Below, piece by piece: positions 37,711-49,560 of a stretch of 64,000 nt of DNA. A program made the position numbers and the translations under genes. The DNA is taken from NCBI GenBank assembly GCA_036583965.1, contig JAZBQD010000034.1, positions 5,973,476 through 6,037,475 of the forward strand. Reading direction: 5' to 3'. The stretch's first letter is position 1. The number at the start of each line of letters is the position of its first letter. This DNA is from Prunella strophiata. Lineage: Eukaryota; Chordata; Aves; Passeriformes; Prunellidae. A model generated the notes under the pieces. The model had not been told where the DNA came from, did no database searches, and saw nothing but the letters and a program-made list of their open reading frames with translations.

Positions 37711-40700
37711 CCTCCTGAGTGTGCTGTCAGGAGAACAACATATTCAAATGTTTCCATTAGCATTTCAAGGGGCTGGGAGTGCTCTGCAGCTCGCTGAGCC
37801 CCAAAATGCCATTAATGAGGAAATAAGGAGTGCCCTGGTGCTGGTTACTGCTGTGGAAGCATCACCTGTTGGAGCAAGGGCTGCAATAATCCCGGCTGTT
37901 CCATGGGCAAATTTGGCTCGTTCCCACCGTTCCCAGCCTTTCTCTGCTGGAGTGCTCCTGGCTGGCTGCAAACAGCAGCTCTTCCAGCAAAGATTTGGTC
38001 CCAAAAGGCTGTTTTCCAAAATTCTGGGAGGTAAAGTCACCCTGGTCCTCGGTGGAACAGCTGCAGTTAGAAATGTGAAGGTGTGCTCTAGTTTTCGTAA
38101 GGGATGGATCCATTACTGCTGTGGAAAGTTCCTTTTCCCCCTCTTTATCCATGGACTTTGTGCCTTTCAAGTGGAAACAACCAAGCCAAATAATTCTACA
38201 ACTGGAAAAAGATAAAGTGGCCTTTGGAGCTGGGAGTGAAATACTGGAATATTTTGCTTAGCAATCCTCCTGGGGCACTGAAGTTGTATCTGTCCAGTTC
38301 TACATTGCACAAAGAGGTGCTGAGACTCAAAAGTATTGACAGGAGATGCTCATGTTCATGGTCAAACCTCCTCCAGCAGAACAGGGCTCCCCATGGCTCA
38401 TCCTGCTTTGGGACAGAGCTCCAACCACTAAAAAATGCACCTGGAGAAAGTCTTCCCACCACAACCCACCCTGACAGAAACTGTGACCCACCACAGGATT
38501 AAAGCAGTCAGTTTGGTCCTGGACACAGCCAAAAAAATAGAATGAAAACTTAATGTATTTGTGGTGAAAAATTCTACTTCTTTCTGTTTGACAGCGTCTT
38601 GTCTGGGTGATTCCATGGAAACAACACCAGAACATGGGAAATCCAACACCTTGTTTTCATGACAGCTCAGGCTGCCCCAGAGGAAAGCAGGAGAAACCCA
38701 GGAGTAGAGGCAGTCACAGAGCTGTGAGAAATCTCACGTGAAAAACTGAAAATATGAAGTAAAGTCAGAAGTGGAGCTCTGAGGTTTGCCTGAGAGTCAA
38801 AAATCAACAAAATAGGAAGGGTCTGATGAGCTGGGGCAGAGGCCACAGCTTTTTGCTACAGGCACTGAGGCAGTGCAAGAACTTTCCTGAGCAATAAATT
38901 CTGTAATCCTTTAATTGGCAGCTCCAGATTTGTACCTGTGAGACCAAATGCAGTTTATAAAAAAAAAAATCAAGTCAAAGCAGGGAAAGCAGAGGCATTA
39001 ATGGCTTGTTTGTGTGGAGAGGCCAGGAAGGAATCCTTCCCAGGTCCTGCTTCCTCAGATGGGGCTGGAGGGCCCTGCAGGAAGCAGAGCAATCCAGTAC
39101 CAATTAGGAGGCAAATATTCATTTTGAACCTGAGTTATTTTGTGCCTCCCATCTCTGTTTCTGGAGGAGGTGGGTCCTGATGCCCTTGGGAAGGCAGCAC
39201 AGGCTGATTTCTGCCCACAGTGAATCTCCACATCACACTGAGGGCAGGGCAGTGCCCAGAGGTGTCCCTTGGGGCTGGGACAATTTTGTGAAGATGCTCA
39301 AGCCTGTTTGGCCCATCCTGCTGAGGATCCCAGGCCAGCTGGGCTGCTTTGAGCAGCTCTGCCTGTGCTCTCCCATTGATCTCTGGCCTGGAGATGTAGT
39401 TCTGGATTTGTTTGTGTCATGGGAAGATGTCATCTCCATCTCTCTAATAGGTTTTCAAAGGGTGGCATTTTGTTTGAAGGGAAAGAGGAAGAAGAAAAGC
39501 AAGTGACAACATTAAATTAGGGTTACTCAAGATGTTTCTATTTGCCCTTCAGATTGGCAGCATGATGGGTTTCAGTTCCCATTCCTTCCAAGAAAATCTA
39601 TTTTTTAAGGATGGCTATTGTTAGAGCTAACTGTTTAAAAACAAATAAGAACACATTAAGTCTTCTTGAAGAACCCAAATTATCTAAAGGGTTAGATTAT
39701 GTCATTTAGACCTCTGTCTATCCTGTGTAAGTCAAAATCATTCAAAAACACACTGGAGGAAGAATTTATCTTTTGCTGAGGGTCACGAATCTGGATGAAG
39801 AGTGATGAAATATGCAATTACTCTCTTTCCTATGTGGGAAAAAAGGGGAAAGCAAAGGGGACATGGCAGTGACACAGGAGAGGAGAAAGTAGGTGGAATG
39901 GGGAATCCTAGGAACACGTTTGCTTTGGAGCAGGTTTGTTTTGCCAGGGCTGGTCCCAGCTGCTTGGTCAAACATGCTGGACCAGCTCCTGTCTCTCTGT
40001 GAATCAAGAAGAGTCTAAACTCATCCAATTCCATTGGGACTGTGTCTATTTATAGCCAGGCAGGGCTTTATCCAAGACAGGTGTGCCATGAAGTTCATTT
40101 TCCAGACTTGTTTTTTAAGTGCTGAATTTGCTAGAAGTCATAAATGCTGATAAATGGTGGTAAACAAGGCTTGTTTTGCCCTCCGTGGCAGCTACAAATC
40201 ATTTTGTACATTAAACAGCACTTGGTGGAGTTGTTTTCTCAGCCAGTCAGGTCTCTGGAAACAAAACTCCTGTTGCAAATATTCTCTCTTTCCCCCTCTC
40301 CCTGTAATAAGGTTTACATCTCTCTTTTTTTCCTGTCAGTGCAGTTTTTTGATTTCCCAGGCAGATACATTATCTGGTGGATGTCACATCTTCCTTCTGA
40401 CACGGTGCCCCTGCGAGGAGATGCATCACCCTGGGGTGGGCAGGGGTGTGGTGAAGGGTTTGTGCTTCCTCAGTGGTCAGATTTAAATAAAACAGCCTAA
40501 AAATACCTTTATGGTGCCCTCTCCAAAGTGCACAGCTTAGATGAGGGATGAGGGATTTTCTTTCCTTGTCAGTTTTTCAGCTGAGGAAGAAAAGAGGAAG
40601 ATGGGCAGAGCCAGGCTGGCAAATCAGCAACAAAGGCCCAGCTGCTGTCATTGCTCCTTTCCAGGAGTAAAATTCTCCCAGTTGGGCACAAAGTCCACTG

Positions 40701-41257
40701 AAATTTAAATATTTTTTTAATTGATCAGATCTAAGTTTAGGGTTTGGATTGCTTTTCTCTAGTGGGAGCAATTCAGGCCTGATCAGCTGTGTTTGTGTTT
40801 TAGAAGCACGGCAGAGCTGAAGGCATTTTTTATATGAATGAGATAAAAGACCAAAGTTTGTCCATTAAAGTTCTTAGGACTTCCATGACAGTTTCCTCAG
40901 GATTAATAATAGGAGCCCTGATGGAGGAAGAGGAGGAGAGTTTGACATTTTCATCAGAAAATCCTGGTGCCCTTGGGTGTGATTCACTTCCATTGCTGAA
41001 ACGTGCTCCGAGGTCGCACCCCAAAAGTGATTTTATTTCAGAAAAAACTAAAGTGATTGTGATTGACTGTACTTCCTGCAGACATAAATGAGCTCTGGCT
41101 ACAGCTATTTCAAATCAAGGGGAGATTCTGCAGAAGCAGAAAATAGTCCTTGATCTGCAGAGTATCATGGAAAGCCAGGGTGGAAAATGCTCAGATATTT
41201 GTGGGAAACCAGAGGAATCCTCTAAAGCAGAATGAGGGATCATTTCAGCACTCTGAA
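37711..41257. other. Intergenic or intronic sequence
   Basis: No gene recognised. A plus-strand frame at 37721-38215 (164 codons) overlaps minus-strand frames and carries no domain. A-run at 38960-38968. The remainder is unique CpG-poor sequence with short frames only. Confidence 0.5.
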
Positions 41258-41617
41258 GGGATGGATGGATGGATGGATGGATGGATGGATGGATGGATGG
41301 ATGGATGGATGGATGGATGGATGGATGATGGATGGATGGATGGATGGATGGATGGATGGATGGATGGATGGATGGATGATGGATGGATGATGGATGGATG
41401 GATGGATGGCTGGATGGATGGATGGATGGATGGATGGATGGATGGATGATGGATTGATGGATGGATGGTGATGGATGGATGGATGGATGATGGATGGATG
41501 GATGGATGGATGGATGGATGGATGGATGGATGGATGGATGGATGGATGGATGATGGATGGATGGAATCATGGATGGATGGAATCATGGATGGAATCATGG
41601 ATGGATGGATGGATGGA
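41258..41617. repeat. GATG tetranucleotide array, about 360 bp
   Basis: GGAT/GATG units fill this stretch, interrupted by GATGATG slips (for example near 41325, 41377, 41388, 41447, 41467 and 41489), a GGCTGG variant near 41408 and AATCATGG variants at 41565-41600. The frames crossing it on both strands encode only periodic peptides and are repeat artefacts. The variants toward the right end indicate decay of the array there. Confidence 0.97.
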
Positions 41618-44600
41618 GACAGAATCACTCCACAGAACCAATGGGAAGGGAGGTGCAGGAGCAGAACTCTCCACAGTTTGGAAAATGGATTTTACAGCAT
41701 GCAAAAACAGGAGAGAGATGAAAAAGAAGAGGGGAATTCACATCAGTGGAGGGCAGGGATGCTTTCAAGCTTCATTAAGTCGTTTGCAGAGCTGAGATTC
41801 TGTTTGGTCAGGACAGCAGGGCTGGGGGTGGCTCCTCAAAGTAAAAGGTTCTTTCTTGTGAAGAAAATTAGCCCTTGGCTGTAGCTCTGACTCACGAAGC
41901 CAAACACAACAACCTGGAGCAGCTGCCCCTCTCTGCCTGGGAAGAAGAATGGGAGCTCCCAGACTGAGCTGGGATGAGGCAGGGATGAATCCAGGGGGAC
42001 AATCTCATCCTTGCCCTGAGCTCCCTGGGGTGCAGGGCTGAGGAAGGGCAGCTCAGGAGAAATCCCCTCTCTTCTCCAATCAGATACCGTATCAAAGCTT
42101 TAACACACAGCCAAAGGGAGCCTTTTTTAGGGCTAATGATGGTCAAATCTCAACATGTTTGCAGTGTCAGCTCAACTTGAAAGCATCCTGCCAGCAGTCA
42201 GAGACTTCAAACATAGGAAAAATTGCCATATTCCTTGAGGTCTCCCATCCTTCCCTTTACTGGATCTTCTTTCTCCAAACACCAAATTTGAGAGCCCTGA
42301 CCTCAAAAAACACCTCACTAGGCAAGGTTCTTCTCCTGCCAACTGGAGTCAGAACTCAACCCTCCCCAACCCTAGAGGAAACTTTCACCTTGTATATTCC
42401 AGTTTCATTTCTTTTCAAGGTTATTTTCACTGCTGCTGGAGCTTAGGGGAGTTCTGTTATTTACTTATCTTTGATCCATTGTTCCCAAGTCAGACATTCT
42501 GTTTCTTTCTGTTTTCAGCCCAAATTGTTTTACATCTCTTATTTTCTTAGTCAAGTATTTTGGTTTTGTTTTTCCTTTTTGGCCATTGGGTTAGGGGGGA
42601 AACTTCAAATACAAAATGTATAATTATTTGGTTTAGGAACATTAGGGAAAATGAGGAATGAAAGAGGGTTTGTATATTCAAAAGATTTCTTTCTCTCTGT
42701 TATAAATTGGTTTTTTTACCTTGAGGCCACTTGCTTAAATCACAAGGATTCCCAATGCCAAAACAAAACAAAAAAAAAAAAAAAAAGAGCCTGGTGCAAG
42801 GCAAAGCACAGTTAAATGGTCAGAAAAAGAATAATCATTTTCCTGGTTTTTAGTTGCCAGCAGGGGAAAACCTCTTCTTTACATCTCATTTGAACTGCAG
42901 GAGCTCCTCAGCTCATGCTAAATGAACAGTTCTGCTTAATTGCTGCTGCTGAGGAGCACTTGAAAGAAGGAAGTTTGGTCAAGTCATTTGTTCCTTTTGC
43001 ATCTTTATCTTCAGTCTGACATGGGTTTAACCTCTGTGCCAGTCAGGTTCAGCTTTCATCTCAGCAAAGGAAAGTCGCAGTTTGGGGTTATTTTAAGAGG
43101 AATAAAATCTCTAAAGGTGAGCACTGGGTTATGGCAGGATGGTGGCAAAAGATGAGGGGAAGAGGTTTTTCCTGGAGAACCTCTGGAGGGCCAGCAGGAG
43201 CCATGGAGGGGACCTGGGTTTGTTTTTTGAGGAATCCCACCAGGCTTGCAAAGCTTTGTAGAGCTGCTTCTTATTTATTTATTCCTCTACCTGAAGGCAG
43301 AGAACGCTGTCCTGACACTTCAGGGGCTCTGAAGGTATAAGAGAATTCTTGACTTGAATTCTCTTACCTAAATTTAGACTCTTAAATCAGGAGCCCAGCT
43401 GCTCCTGGCTTCCCTTTATAGCCAAGAGGGAGACAAAGATGCCTCCAGAGGGAATTTAAACATTGACATTTATCTCTTTAATCCTCTTTTTCTGTCCCTG
43501 GCTGAGACTGGAACTGCCCAGTTGCACCCATTCCCTTGACATCATGTATGAATGTCCATCACATTCATCTGGCCCCAGAAGTGAAATCCCACCATAAAGC
43601 AAATGCACCTTTAGCCCAAGGGAGCTCATTGCCTCAAGGTCTTCCTGAGGCCAGAAGCTTTGGAGGATTCCAAAAGGTATCAGATGTTTGTATCAGGAAC
43701 AAGAATAGCCAGGTATAATAATCAAGGTTAAAAAAAATAAATAAAACTTTTCAGAGAGCTATAAACTTAACATTCTTCAGGGTTTATGTGAACTTGTGAC
43801 TAATAAGGGTTTGGAGTGAGTTTTGTATGGTGGAAATTCTCTGGGATTTGTGTTTTAGCTCACATAGGCACTTCTGAAATCCCACCCCCTGGGTCTGCTG
43901 GGCTTCTGATTGATCCAGGATGACATTTGCTGGGAGCATGTGTTTCTAATCACCAAACAATGCACAAATTTGTTTTAAAAAGTAGTGAAAAAAAGGTCCT
44001 GGATAATTTAGGGGGGAAAAAGACAACAAGCAAATAAGAAAAGAAAACTTTTCCCAATAAATAGCCACAAATAATTTGCTCAGCAGGATTCCCTTCCTTA
44101 GTTCTGATGCTCTGCATTGCCTTCCTGTCTGCATAAAGAAAAACCTTGGCCCTTTCTCTCTTTCTGCTTAGTCTGGGGTTTTTCAGATGGCATCAAAAAC
44201 ACCATGGATGCCTTGGAGTCTGGAGTGATGGTGATGGGGATGGCTGGAAGAACTTCCACTCCACAGAACACAGCATTCAAAGCTAATTATTTTACAAGGT
44301 ACTTTGGCCATATTTCTCCAAATCTCCAATTAGGAGCAGGGTCTAATTTGGGAGGCAGCTCATTAGGAGTGCTTTTAATGACTGCTGTGCTCCGAGGAAG
44401 TACAAAGCTCAGTCCTTAATAGCTGTCATTGGGGAGGAACCTTGGAGCACAGATCCTCATCAGGACACCGTGGCCATCCTCCAGCTGCTGATGGAGATGA
44501 AGGGAGTCCCTCCAAAGAGGTGTTTTCCATGCAGGATGGATGGAGGGAACCTGCCCTGCAGCAGGAGAGGCAGGGACTGAGCCCAGCCAGGATTAAAGGA

Positions 44601-45780
44601 CACAGAGGCTGTAAAAAGAAGGAGATGCCAAAGAACTGAGCAGCACCTGTACTTAGAGCACACAAAGTGTCTCCTCACCTCCTGTAAATAGATGAGGTCA
44701 TTGTCAGTTAGAAAGGGAGAAGCCTCAGAGGTCTGAGCAGTTCCTTTGTTCACAGTTTCCCCCCCTGTGCTTGCAGAGATCACAGCACCTCGAATAAAGG
44801 TCACCCCCCTCCACACCCTGCACCAGGGGCTGACAATTAGAGCACCCCCAGGAGCTTCTAATCGTTGCAAAATAATTACTGTAAATTTTTACAGAAGTCT
44901 TTTGTGGGATTTTTTCTTTGTCAGGGTTTTTTTTTTCTCTCCTTCTTGATCTGCACAGCTGAGTCACGGAGCTGGAAGGGGCTGAGGCAGCTCTGTCACT
45001 GAGGCTCACACTGAGCACCCTGAGCTGCTTTTGTGCCACTGGAACCACCACACTGAAACCACTGTTCTGCCACTGGGGCTGCATGGCCATCCCTGGGACT
45101 GGAAAGGAGCAAATTGCAGCAGCAAGTGGGAGAGAAAACCAACACAGAGGCCCTTTGTGTTCTACAGGCGGCCTTTTTAAATTTACAAAATGTCTCAGAG
45201 CTTTCTCTAAAAGCAGCCTGTTAGGCTTTGCTGGCCTTTTATTGGCTTGGCTTTGATCATTTCAATCAAATTTTATAGCTGCCAACACTGAAGAACAGTT
45301 GCCATCCATGCCATGCTTCTTTCAAGTCCCAGAAAGAATCCCAAAGAAATAATTCACTGTTGAAATAATTCAATAATTCAATTCAGAGAAGACAAGGGGC
45401 CAAATATTAACACAATTTGGACCTCATGTACTTTCCCCTGCCACAGAGGAAAGAAGAATTTACATAACTGTGTGCCCTTCTCTGCTCTCTTCTCCCTGTG
45501 CCACCCCACAGAACAGCAGCACCCAGATTTCATTCCTTCACCAGCTGATGTGGCTCTTGCAGGTGGAGTTGGTGCCTAAATGGTGGGAAAATCATCTGAG
45601 ATGTCCTGACTGCCTGTGCACTGAGAGGATTTCAGTCTGCAGAGGTCTCATGGTGGCAGATTTGCAGGTGATCCTTGGATTTCAGAGGGAGAGAGATCAA
45701 TGATGCCGTTGGTGCCATGGAATTTATTTTAGCACGTGATTCTGTGCTGCTGTGCAGCAGGGCAGGACCTTTCTGCCTCT
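41618..45780. other. Intergenic or intronic sequence with A17 run
   Basis: No gene recognised. A17 run at 42770-42786 and T-rich patches near 42712 and 44931. A frame near 44187-44298 is preceded by a pyrimidine-rich stretch and CAG but lacks a recognisable protein product. The 44440-45000 patch has GC-richer sequence with overlapping frames. Confidence 0.5.
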
Positions 45781-45852
45781 CTAACAGAACATTTCATCCC
45801 ACCTTTCTAACAGAACATTTCATCCCACCTTTCTAACAGAACATTTCATCCC
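45781..45852. repeat. Short tandem repeat, 26-bp unit, 2.8 copies
   Basis: Identical units start at 45781 and 45807, with a 20-bp partial copy at 45833-45852, each beginning CTAACAGAACATTTCATCCC. The copies show no differences, pointing to a recent duplication. No function is evident. Confidence 0.93.
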
Positions 45853-47029
45853 GTGCTGGTGGTGAAAACTGAGCCTGAAATCCTCTGTGGCTTTGTGGGA
45901 CAAGCATCCATGACTGGACTCTGTTAATTCCAGGCACCCAAATTGCTGCACATCAGGGAGCTGTGGGTGAGAAGATTTTTACCAATGCCAGGTATGATTC
46001 CAAGCTCCCCAGAATGAGCTCCAAGATCTTGTAAAGAGCTCTGGAACCCCCCTGGAACACCAGCACTGACACCCCTGGAAGCGTTGCTTCACCACAGTCA
46101 CCTCAAACCGTGGAAAAGGAGAATTTCTGCTCAGCTCAGATTGTGGAAAGGGAGAATTTCTGCTCGGGGAAGCAGAACTTGTCCAACAAATTGCACCAGA
46201 GGCACTGGTTTTCTCAGAGAACATGCCTGATTGAACAGCAGAGCAAGGAATCTCTGAATCCTCTCTGGGCCTGGCCACCCACCCACTCAGCTGGAGGAAC
46301 CCATTCCCTCCTGGCAGCCACAAGGGGAATAAAGTGGGAAAATATGGTGAGAAGGTGCTTCAGTGAAGAAGATTTGAAGGATTTTCTTCTCCAATCCTCT
46401 GCACCATTCCCTTCTCTTCCCTCCACCAGGCTGCACATGGGCAATGCAGGCCATTACTGATAGAGGCCAGCCAGAAATCTGAATATCATTAGAAGGCCTG
46501 GGTTGTTTATTAAAGGTTTTAACCACAGACTTGGCCTTGCTCATGGCCTCCCTCATCCTATGGTAAAAAAATATCCTATGGAGGCAAAGAATTAAAAGCT
46601 CATATGTCCTGTGTTTTGTCCTGGTTTGATTTATGGTGCACTCTGGTTCCATTCTCTGTGTGCAACCTGTTAAATCACCCTAAGGAGGTGTGAGGATAAT
46701 ACCTGATGGTGAAGCATTTGTTTAAAAAACTGCTGAGGGCAGCCCTGCTGGGATTAGAGATTGGCAGGTGGGGAGATGATAGTTTGATCTTCATTATCTC
46801 CTTCTAATTAAATAAAACCAAAGGCACTGCGGGCAGCAAGCAGGCACCTTTTAAATGTTACACTGCAATAAACACAGATAAAATAAAAATCAATAAAATC
46901 TCTCTGATGCTTTCCACTCACAGCAGGGCTTGGGCTAATATCCCACAAACCACTCTTGGCAGCTTTGAGGCACCTTGAGCACAACTTTTTCAGTTTTAAA
47001 CATGATTTTTCATTAATGTGTTGCCCTTT
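45853..47029. other. Intergenic or intronic sequence
   Basis: No gene recognised. A diverged local duplication of a GGAGAATTTCTGCTC-type segment occurs near 46117-46133 and 46148-46164. Frames at 45979-46652 overlap on both strands without domains. Confidence 0.45.
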
Positions 47030-47300
47030 CTCAATTTTCCTGCCTCAATGCACCAAAGATGGGTCGTACTGTGGTGCAGGCAATGTTCAATAATCTGAGC
47101 AAGGGAGAGGAGAGAGGCAGCAACCCTGATCATACAAAATAGATGTAAATTAGGCTAAAAGAACTGCTTTGTTTAATGTATTGGCCTTTGATGAATGAAG
47201 TTGAGGCACGGAGTGAGTCATAAATGTAATGAAAAAAGGAGAGAGCGCGTTTGGGTTTGAAGTGTGGCAAACTCCAGGCCACATTGTGATAATCCAGCAG
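47030..47300. promoter_or_regulatory. Candidate conserved non-coding element with TCF/LEF-like site
   Basis: CpGs are kept near 47065, 47208 and 47245-47249. CCTTTGATG, an exact TCF/LEF-type match, lies at 47185-47193 and ATTA/TAAT cores occur on both sides. There are no simple repeats and no domain-bearing frame. Regulatory role inferred. Confidence 0.32.
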
Positions 47301-48374
47301 TGGAAGGTGAAGGGGAGAGCCAGAACCAGACTCCTGAAACCTGAACACCTCCAGATGTTGACCTGTTCCACTGACCCAGGGCTTTACAAGGGCTGCAGCA
47401 GAAACCCCAGACCCTGAGCTTCACCCCTGTGTGAGGAACCCAAAGCTCCTCCTGGACTCTATAGTTCTCCTCCTTTAGCAGGGAAAAGCTATAAATAATC
47501 CAATTTACATGGCCAGGACTTTGATTTCGTTTTCCTCCTTTCTCCTGCAGCTCTTAAAGAGAGGCACTGGATAATTTTATGATCACTGAGCACTTGTCTT
47601 GCTGTTCAGGCCTGGGCAGTTGGAAAGGCAGAGCTTTCATGGTGTAATGTGGGATTTCCCTGGGGAAAGAGGAAGCTGTGTCTCCCCTTTGATGGAATAT
47701 TGTAGGTTTTGTTTGCACTTCTTATGGGAGGATTGGGAGCTGATTCTTATTTCTCTTAGGTTTGATTTCTCTGGTGCTGCCCATGATACTTTTATCAGGA
47801 AATGTGATCTGTCTTTCATAACAGACCTGCTGATTGGATCTGACAGTTGCACAAAGGAGGCTGAATTTCTCCCAGAGATGAGAAAGAAGGACAGGAATTC
47901 CTAAAATTAAAAAAAGAATGTGGCAAAAGGGAGTTTGAAATCATCATCCTATGTATCCAGGGAGCTCAGGGATTATTTTTAAGCCAAATAATGAATTTTG
48001 ATTGGTGCTGAGAGTGTCTCAGTGTGTTGGGTGGACATTTTGTGCCATTTCACACGAACACAAATTATATGAGAGATTACCTTTTTACATGAACACAAAT
48101 TATGTGGGAAATGACCACTGGCTGTGGGTGCCACCAGGCTGGGACAGCCAGACTGTCACAGGCAGAGCAGGGACAGCACCTGAGAGCCAAGATCAACCAG
48201 GGGGAGAATCCCTTGGATGTTCCTGCTGTTACACCAAGGTCCTTGGTGCCATCCAGGGGATCCCCCAGGCCTTCCTGCACCCTCCCTGGTGCCACCAGGA
48301 GCTGTCCTTGCTCCCAGCAGGAGGGGGCTGTGATCCCATTCCCACAAAAGGATCTCCTGGGTGGACTGCTGGCC
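47301..48374. other. Intergenic sequence with diverged 35-bp duplication
   Basis: GAACACAAATTAT occurs at 48056-48068 and again at 48091-48103, with further similarity around it, a step of 35 bp. The frame at 48002-48520 opens at a TTG codon and has no domain. No gene recognised. Confidence 0.5.
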
Positions 48375-48730
48375 TGAACCGGCGCGGCGAATCCCACGTT
48401 GACTTAAAAAACATTAAAATGATAACTTCATCTCGAGTTACTTTCCTATTCATCTATAGAATTTCTCAATTATGTATGACTAATTTTGCACAAAGTCATT
48501 ATTTGGAGCAATTTGTCTAAGTATGAGAGGCAACACCTTCAGCCTTCCTGGATGGTGGGTGGGGAAAATGTCATAATCAGTTCTGCTTTGGCATGAGTTA
48601 TTAAGCGGTCACAGGAGTTCAAAGGAGAGAAATAATGAACAGGTAAGTCATTACATGCAAAAATTCTTCTTCTATATTATCAAAATACAAATTAATTACA
48701 GATAAGATCAGATGAATTTTCTTTAATGTT
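48375..48730. promoter_or_regulatory. Candidate conserved element with CpG cluster and DR4-like site
   Basis: A CpG cluster opens the block (about 48379-48399), followed by an AT-rich segment with TAAT cores and a CTCGAG near 48433. CGGTCA at 48606-48611 and AGTTCA at 48616-48621 form two nuclear-receptor half sites in the same direction with a 4-base spacer (DR4). Known: DR4 elements are read by thyroid-hormone, LXR and related receptors as RXR dimers. The second half site is an imperfect match. Function is inferred. Confidence 0.34.
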
Positions 48731-49189
48731 AGTTTTTTCCCAGAGATGGTAATGAAAGCATGGAGTATGTGGGAGGAGAGGAGTGGAGATGCATGGAAGG
48801 GATGTTTTATTAATGTTGGCTTGATTTCACTGGGAAGACGTTGCCTGTGAAAGCAGTAAAGGAATCAGGAAAGGCTCTGGGACATGCAAATAAAATCATT
48901 TTTATTGCACTTAGTGTGCTAACTCATGCATGATCTCATTCAGCCTCTCAAAGCAATCATAAAACTATCTCCATGCAACAATTACTCCATCAGCCCATGC
49001 AATCAGCAGGTAGGGCAGCTGGCAGCCCTTGCCACAGGAGCCTCCTGAATTCATTCCTTGTGCTCCTGATACCCTGACAAGACTCCCAGCCTTCATTTGG
49101 GAGGGGACAACCATCCCTAAAGTGACCATGGGACTCCCCAGAGCCAAAAAACAAAAGGTGTCCCCTCTCCTCCCCCCTTTCCATGCAAC
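48731..49189. other. Intergenic or intronic sequence
   Basis: No gene or repeat recognised. Minus-strand frames at 48965-49201 have no domain. Confidence 0.5.
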
Positions 49190-49560
49190 ACTAATATTCA
49201 CATGACAACAAACATTTTCAAAATAATAGTCCTATATACTTAAGGCTAATCAGAGCGGGCGCCATCCAACTTGCAAAGGTAGCAATTTTCCTTCATTAAA
49301 GGCAAATCAGGAGAGAGAACTTCAGGATTCCTTAGGGCTAATTACAAGGTGTTAATAATAACAATATAATGGCAGCAATTTTCTAGCTTTGCCCAAACCT
49401 ATAATCTGCCCTGAGTGCCTTATAGGATTGTCTCTGAGTTTATATAAAGCCAAGTGTTAGCCCAGAAATGCTTGGAGTAATTGAATTTTTACATCATGTC
49501 TCTTTCCAGCCTGTTTGCAGCCATGCTGTAATTGCTGCTGGAGAAGCTTTCTCGTTGGGG
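49190..49560. promoter_or_regulatory. Candidate conserved non-coding element
   Basis: A block of about 370 bp with repeated GGCTAAT/TAATC cores, suited to OTX/PITX-class or other homeodomain proteins, CpGs kept near 49256 and 49260, and only a short imperfect AATAATAAC segment as simple sequence. No coding frame explains it. The regulatory call is inferred. Confidence 0.36.

Noticed and set aside
37721..38215. Plus-strand open frame of 164 codons
   Set aside because: Overlaps minus-strand frames of similar length in the same interval and contains no recognisable domain.
41115..41884. Open frames of 99-151 codons across the tetranucleotide array
   Set aside because: The peptides are direct translations of the GATG repeat on each strand and have no independent coding evidence.
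44187..44298. Exon-like segment of 112 bp preceded by a pyrimidine-rich stretch and CAG, followed by GT
   Set aside because: The donor GTACTT is weak, the translation has no family I recognise, and such acceptor/donor pairs are frequent by chance.
48002..48520. Plus-strand open frame of 172 codons
   Set aside because: It starts at TTG, spans both a GC-rich patch and the start of a candidate regulatory block, and has no domain.
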